64,000 nt of DNA, taken from NCBI GenBank assembly GCA_020445335.1, contig JAGRGU010000046.1, positions 1 to 64,000 on the forward strand, given 5' to 3'. The stretch is from Gammaproteobacteria bacterium (GTDB lineage Bacteria > Pseudomonadota > Gammaproteobacteria > Chromatiales > Chromatiaceae). Made by a program: the position numbers and the translations under genes. The notes beneath the pieces were generated by a model. The model worked only from the letters and a program-made list of their open reading frames with translations, did not search any database and had not been told where the DNA came from. This document shows positions 63,611 to 64,000 of this stretch, piece after piece (position 1 is the first letter of the stretch; the number at the start of each line of letters is the position of its first letter).

Positions 63611-64000
63611 ATGAAAAAGGTAACAGCTTGGGGGTTGGGTATTTCGCTGACGATGGGCGCAACGTCTCTATCCGCCGCCCAGCCACTGGTCGATGTCGAC
63701 TGGGTCAAAAGCAATATCGGCAAACCGGGCGTAGTGTTTCTGGATGTGCGTGGCCCGCTGGCGAACAAGTCGCGTGCCGATTATCTGCGTGGGCACATCC
63801 CGGGCGCGGTCTATACCGACTATATGAAGGATGGCTGGCGGGCCAAGGACAAGAACGGCACGCCGGGCATGCTTGCACCTACCGACAAACTTGAGAAGCT
63901 GATCGGCGGGCTGGGGATAGACAACAGCGAGCACGTGGTACTGATACCCAACGGCGCCAAAGCGCTGGATATGGGGACCGCGACCAGGATCTACTGGACC
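63611..64000 (+). CDS. Exported sulfurtransferase (rhodanese), 3' end outside window
   Basis: The first 130 residues of an exported protein: a signal peptide (VTAWGLGISLTMGATSLSA) and a rhodanese domain start with VDVDWVKSNIGKPGVVFLDVRG and YLRGHIPGAVYTDYMKDGW. The active site lies beyond the window. It resembles SseA-type thiosulfate sulfurtransferases but is secreted. GGAGAGGAGG precedes ATG 63611. A gap of 104 bases separates it from the DsrH-like gene, so it may have its own promoter, though the function fits the operon. Confidence 0.85.
   Translation, partial: MKKVTAWGLGISLTMGATSLSAAQPLVDVDWVKSNIGKPGVVFLDVRGPLANKSRADYLRGHIPGAVYTDYMKDGWRAKDKNGTPGMLAPTDKLEKLIGGLGIDNSEHVVLIPNGAKALDMGTATRIYWT

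Overview
The window is a GC-rich bacterial chromosome segment carrying mostly housekeeping and metabolic genes. Several traits point to a gammaproteobacterium, probably a free-living sulfur oxidiser of the Chromatiales/Sedimenticola kind (inference from gene content; no 16S rRNA is present). These traits are the order pilY1-pilY2-pilE next to ispH and fkpB, the his genes running into tatABC, a typical gammaproteobacterial Zur box, type IV pili, sigma-54 control of nitrate assimilation, and a sulfur-handling cluster at the right end. I see no phage, insertion sequence, CRISPR array, tRNA or rRNA gene.

Layout. 1-3 kb: end of a minor-pilin operon (pilY1, small pilY2-position gene, pilE). 3-5.3 kb, minus strand: ispH, fkpB/slpA, a PduO-type cobalamin adenosyltransferase and a 44-residue Cys-rich membrane microprotein. 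5.6-10.5 kb: rimO, a DUF2892 membrane protein behind an operator-like promoter, a phosphotransferase/P-loop kinase fusion, two paralogous 34-residue membrane microproteins, dusA. 10.5-14.2 kb: zinc uptake (znuA, znuC, znuB) behind a Zur box, zur, and a HIT protein. 14.3-17.9 kb: nitrate ABC transporter nrtA-nrtB-nrtD reading leftward from a sigma-54 promoter. 18.1-23.7 kb: a branched-chain-amino-acid-type ABC transporter with an arylformamidase-like hydrolase. 23.7-27.5 kb: an unusual metallophosphoesterase coupled to a sodium/solute symporter, small secreted proteins, a TlpA-like thioredoxin.

27.7-36.2 kb: nirB-nirD-nasA (assimilatory nitrite and nitrate reductases) behind an NtrC-like site and a sigma-54 promoter, followed by a secreted protein with two PilJ/NarX-type sensing domains and a chemoreceptor. 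Together with nrtABD this makes a complete nitrate-to-ammonium assimilation set under nitrogen control. 36.3-41.7 kb: a LysR regulator, argA, a DUF192 lipoprotein, argE, a TetR regulator and a YgiM-like SH3 protein. 41.7-42.3 kb: a non-coding stretch with nested inverted repeats and a cluster of DnaA boxes upstream of typA. 42.3-50.1 kb: typA, dtd, hisBHAF-hisE (hisI is absent) and tatABC, where TatC carries a FimV-like C-terminal extension. 50.1-59.2 kb: a secreted DUF255 protein and, on the minus strand, a signalling operon (hybrid histidine kinase, LysM-FecR protein, CHASE2-PAS-GGDEF-EAL protein, pentapeptide protein).

59.3-64 kb: the most unusual region. A ribbon-helix-helix regulator gene diverges from a compact operon encoding a YeeE/YedE-type sulfur transporter split in two, a TusA-like sulfur carrier with extra cysteines, three small membrane proteins (68, 30 and 89 residues), a secreted double-rhodanese protein without the catalytic cysteine, three small DsrE/F/H-like proteins and, after a gap, a secreted sulfurtransferase cut by the window end. 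It looks like a membrane-linked sulfur uptake and relay module and is my main candidate for an undescribed system.
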